A program made the position numbers and the translations under genes. Below the pieces are notes generated by a model. That model worked only from the letters and a program-made list of their open reading frames with translations, searched no databases and was not told where the DNA came from. From assembly GCA_900321645.1 (NCBI GenBank), contig ONWZ01000130.1:1-16135 (forward strand): 16,135 bases of DNA, in the 5' to 3' direction. This DNA is from an uncultured Eubacteriales bacterium. Its GTDB lineage: Bacteria; Bacillota_I; Bacilli_A; RF39; UBA660. This document shows positions 13,515-16,135 of this stretch, piece by piece. The number at the start of each line of letters is the position of its first letter. Positions within the stretch are counted from its first letter, which is position 1.

Positions 13515-15606
13515 TTTTCCTCCTTTTTAAACCATACTTATTAATACTCACAAGATGACCTTTTTTTATTTGATATAGTTTATTGTAAAGGTCGTTATTT
13601 TGTTTGCGATGAGAAATAATAATGATGGTTTTGTTTTGATAATAATTGAACATTTGATTTAAAATTTTTCTTTCTAAAGTAATATCAATTTGATTTAAGC
13701 CCTCATCAATTAAGATGATATTTGCTGGTTTTAGAAATGCTCTAGCTAAAATAATGCGTTGTCTTTCACCACCTGATAAATTAAGACCATTTTCTTCCAA
13801 GAGAGTATCATATGCTAATGGCTTTTTTTTAACAATTTCATCAACATGTGTCAACTTACAAACTGTTTCAAACTCTTTTTTTGTAATTTCTCTACCTAGT
13901 ATAATATTGTTTTTAATTGTATCGGTGTATAACAATTCATTTTGTGAAATATAGGTCAGATTTTTTCTAATTGTAGCTAAATCATACGTTAACAAATCTA
14001 TATTATCTAGAAATATCTCATTTTTATTTACTGGGTAATAACGATATAGTAGTTTTAATAAGGTTGATTTACCAGAACCAGTAACTCCCATTAATAAAAC
14101 TTTATCGCCTTTATTGATTTTAAGAGTTATCTTTTTTAAGACAGGATTTTCTTTTTGGTAGCCAAATGTCAAGTTGTTTATTTTGATATGACCTTCAATT
14201 ATGACATTACTATCATTGCCTAAACTTTCATATTTGTAATTTAAAAGATTATTTACTCTTTTAAAATTATTTTTTACATAATAATATTCTTGGTAAAAAT
14301 CATAAAGATTTTTAATGGGATTTAAGAAATAGAAAATCAATGTATAATATGTTAGTAATGTACCAATCGTCATATGCATATTTGTAACATCTTTAATACC
14401 AAAATACAAAAGATAACTGATGATAATTCCTGTAACTAAATCATTGAAAAGATTTTTTTCATTAATGACACTTGTCAGTTTCAAATTATTATTGACGTAG
14501 TTTTCATAATTTTCAAGAACTTTTTTGTTAGCTAATTTTTCGATATTTAGACCTTTTATCGTTTCATAACTAAGAATAGTCTCGATAAGACAAGAGTTAG
14601 TTTTAGCGTTTGTCATTTGAATTTCATCGATTAAATTTTTTTGTTTGGGCTTATAAATCATAAATGTGAGAAAGTAAATGATAGTTATTATTAATAAAAG
14701 ATATGTTAGCGTGGGATTAATGATAAAGAGAATCATTAAAATAAACATAGCTAAGATTAAATCTAGAAAGATTGTTATTAGTAGTTTAACGATGACATTC
14801 TTTAAATTAAATAAATCATTGATTCTAGCAATAATTTCGCCAGTCGTTTTATTCTTATAATAACTATACGGGAGATAGATTATTTTTTTGATTGTGGCCG
14901 CGATGAGTTTTATATCTAATTTTTTATTAAGTTTTATGACAAGAACATTCCTTAAATATTCAAATAATGCTTTAGTAGTAAGAGCAAGTATCAAAACAAT
15001 AGTTATGATAAGAATACTTAAATTGTTTTTATGTTGATATTCATCGATAATTATTTTGAAATAATAACTATATATACCGGTCATGATAGTTGTAATAATC
15101 GTTAATCCTAAAACAGTTAAAATATTTAATTTGCTACACTTTAATATTCCTTTCACAATTTTACTTAAATAATTGGTTTCTTCTAGGAAGGGCATTTTTT
15201 TGTAAGGCGTCAACGTTAAGATATAGCTTGTCCACAAGTTATTAAAATCCTTTTGATTAATCTTTGTTATACCTTTTGCTGGATCCATTATAGTAAGATC
15301 ATTATTATTTATTTTATAAACTACCACAAAATGTTTATAATGATTGATAATGACTTGACATATAAATGGAGTTTTTACTTTAGTTAGTTCCTGTATACTC
15401 GTCAATTTATATCCTTTAGCGAACAAACCAATTTCATTAGCTGCCTTACTTATATCGTAGAAGTTAGTACCATTATTCGTAGTATGAGTCATTTCTAATA
15501 AAGTGTTTATGGGGATGTTACCGCCATAATATTTAATGATTGATAAAAGGCAAGCACAACCACAATCTTTTAGGCCATCTTGGATGACTTCATAATGCTT
15601 TCTCAT
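13480..15606 (-). CDS. Bacteriocin-processing ABC exporter with N-terminal C39 peptidase
   Basis: 708 residues, the usual size for peptidase-containing ABC transporters. The N-terminal C39 peptidase (about 1-135) removes double-glycine leaders: Gln9, Cys15 in KDCGCACL, His92 in KHFVVVY, Asp108 in MDPAKG. A membrane domain follows (about 155-435, roughly six hydrophobic segments). The ATPase domain has Walker A GVTGSGKS (507-514), signature LSGGE (610-614), Walker B ILIDE (631-635) and His666. It should cut and export peptides A and B encoded just downstream. Start ATG 15606 follows GAGGAGG. Its last 11 codons overlap the peptide A gene, and that gene's ribosome site lies within it. No HlyD-type accessory gene, required by some such exporters, is present in the window. 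Confidence 0.95.
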   Translation of the reverse strand: MRKHYEVIQDGLKDCGCACLLSIIKYYGGNIPINTLLEMTHTTNNGTNFYDISKAANEIGLFAKGYKLTSIQELTKVKTPFICQVIINHYKHFVVVYKINNNDLTIMDPAKGITKINQKDFNNLWTSYILTLTPYKKMPFLEETNYLSKIVKGILKCSKLNILTVLGLTIITTIMTGIYSYYFKIIIDEYQHKNNLSILIITIVLILALTTKALFEYLRNVLVIKLNKKLDIKLIAATIKKIIYLPYSYYKNKTTGEIIARINDLFNLKNVIVKLLITIFLDLILAMFILMILFIINPTLTYLLLIITIIYFLTFMIYKPKQKNLIDEIQMTNAKTNSCLIETILSYETIKGLNIEKLANKKVLENYENYVNNNLKLTSVINEKNLFNDLVTGIIISYLLYFGIKDVTNMHMTIGTLLTYYTLIFYFLNPIKNLYDFYQEYYYVKNNFKRVNNLLNYKYESLGNDSNVIIEGHIKINNLTFGYQKENPVLKKITLKINKGDKVLLMGVTGSGKSTLLKLLYRYYPVNKNEIFLDNIDLLTYDLATIRKNLTYISQNELLYTDTIKNNIILGREITKKEFETVCKLTHVDEIVKKKPLAYDTLLEENGLNLSGGERQRIILARAFLKPANIILIDEGLNQIDITLERKILNQMFNYYQNKTIIIISHRKQNNDLYNKLYQIKKGHLVSINKYGLKRRKNGINKSRNVNS

Positions 15607-15643
15607 TTTTACCTCCTCATTAATAATATTGTGAAAAAAAAAG

Positions 15644-15668
15644 AGTTTTACTTTTTTTTCGTAAAACT
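15644..15668 (-). terminator. Terminator after murC
   Basis: AGTTTTAC (15644-15651) pairs with GTAAAACT (15661-15668) around a 9-base loop. On the minus strand it is followed by TCTTTTTTTTT. It separates murC from the exporter gene. A -10-like TATTAT with no good -35 lies between it and the exporter start, so exporter expression may depend on this weak promoter or on read-through. Confidence 0.8.
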
Positions 15669-15700
15669 TTTTGCTAAAAATATGAAATTAATCTTATAGT

Positions 15701-16135
15701 TTACTGGGAATTAGCTTTTAGTATAGCTAAATCATCTTCAAGCTTACTGATGTCATTTGGGGACATAAACAAGAAAACAGCATTATCATACTTATTTAAT
15801 TCATCAGCATCAGCAATCGTTAGTGGATGTCCATTTGTCAGTTTATTAATGATGATATCTTTAGTAATATCAGGATAATCTGCTTGCTTTTCTCTTGCTG
15901 GATGAATATCCATAATATAAGCGGCATCAACTTCACTAAATACTTTTGCTAAATCATTAGCAAATTCTTTTGTCCTCGTGAAAGTATGCGGTTGAAAGAT
16001 AGTAATAATCTTTTTGCCAGGATATTTTTGTCTAGCTGCATTAATGGTTGCTTTTACTTCATTTGGATGATGAGCATAATCATCAATAATAATATTATTA
16101 CCACATATGGTTTCAGCGAATCTTCTTTTAGCGCC
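15701..16135 (-). CDS. murC: UDP-N-acetylmuramate--L-alanine ligase MurC, C-terminal part
   Basis: 144 codons plus stop; the 5' part lies beyond the right edge. The frame is open from the last base of the window, so the shorter internal ATG at 15913 is not the start. MurC adds L-Ala to UDP-MurNAc, the first peptide step of peptidoglycan synthesis. Typical C-terminal Mur ligase segments are present: GAKRRFAE at the edge, DDYAHHPNEV, and IFQPHTFTRTKEF, then the conserved Asp-Ile-His-Pro-Ala-Arg-Glu region. Its presence shows that the organism builds a cell wall. Confidence 0.95.
   Translation of the reverse strand, partial: GAKRRFAETICGNNIIIDDYAHHPNEVKATINAARQKYPGKKIITIFQPHTFTRTKEFANDLAKVFSEVDAAYIMDIHPAREKQADYPDITKDIIINKLTNGHPLTIADADELNKYDNAVFLFMSPNDISKLEDDLAILKANSQ

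Noticed and set aside
15701..15913. A separate 70-residue gene starting at the ATG 15913
   Set aside because: The frame stays open to the right edge and the upstream codons encode MurC motifs (DDYAHHPNE, FQPHTF), so the ATG is internal to murC.

Overview
The window is AT-rich chromosomal DNA from a low-GC Gram-positive bacterium (Bacillota). It has a cell wall: there is a murC fragment, two sortases, a wall-type thioester adhesin and a lipoprotein. TGA is used as a stop (clpP, the lipoprotein gene, the C39 transporter) and TGG encodes Trp, so it does not use the mycoplasma code. The gene style (short intergenic gaps, very A/T-rich coding, DUF5011 surface proteins, sortase genes) resembles uncultured gut Bacilli lineages such as RF39/RFN20. 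That placement is inference, not a sequence match.

Left part (1-3957). Two tandem minus-strand paralogous surface proteins share an N-terminal anchor plus DUF5011 domain. The complete one carries a C-terminal esterase-like hydrolase and the other runs off the left edge. Upstream of them is a glyoxalase-II-like metallo-hydrolase with a predicted leaderless promoter. clpP is divergent, followed by a small membrane protein of unknown function.

Middle (3974-9778). The operon tsaE-tsaB-rimI-tsaD (tRNA t6A synthesis plus N-acetyltransferase) is expressed from an extended -10 promoter and closed by a hairpin terminator. Next come a DUF402 nucleotide phosphatase, a divergent class B sortase and an RNase J paralog. 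The paralog's metal-binding motifs are degenerate in the manner of RNase J2.

Right part (9854-15606) is an accessory locus between the RNase J gene and murC, all on the minus strand. In transcription order it holds a C39-peptidase ABC exporter, two tiny double-glycine-leader peptides that together look like a two-peptide (class IIb) bacteriocin, a hairpin, a Cys-containing lipoprotein, and an 897-residue protein. The last is the most unusual object here. It joins a signal peptide, a thioester (TQXA) domain, CnaB/SpaA repeats and a cell-wall sorting signal to a complete sortase domain on the same chain, so enzyme and apparent substrate are fused. The exporter is expected to cut both GG leaders and export the peptides. 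The lipoprotein and adhesin-sortase may be a separate surface unit or part of the same locus. The right edge holds the C-terminal third of MurC.

No tRNA, rRNA, CRISPR array, transposase or gene-free stretch above 300 bases was seen.
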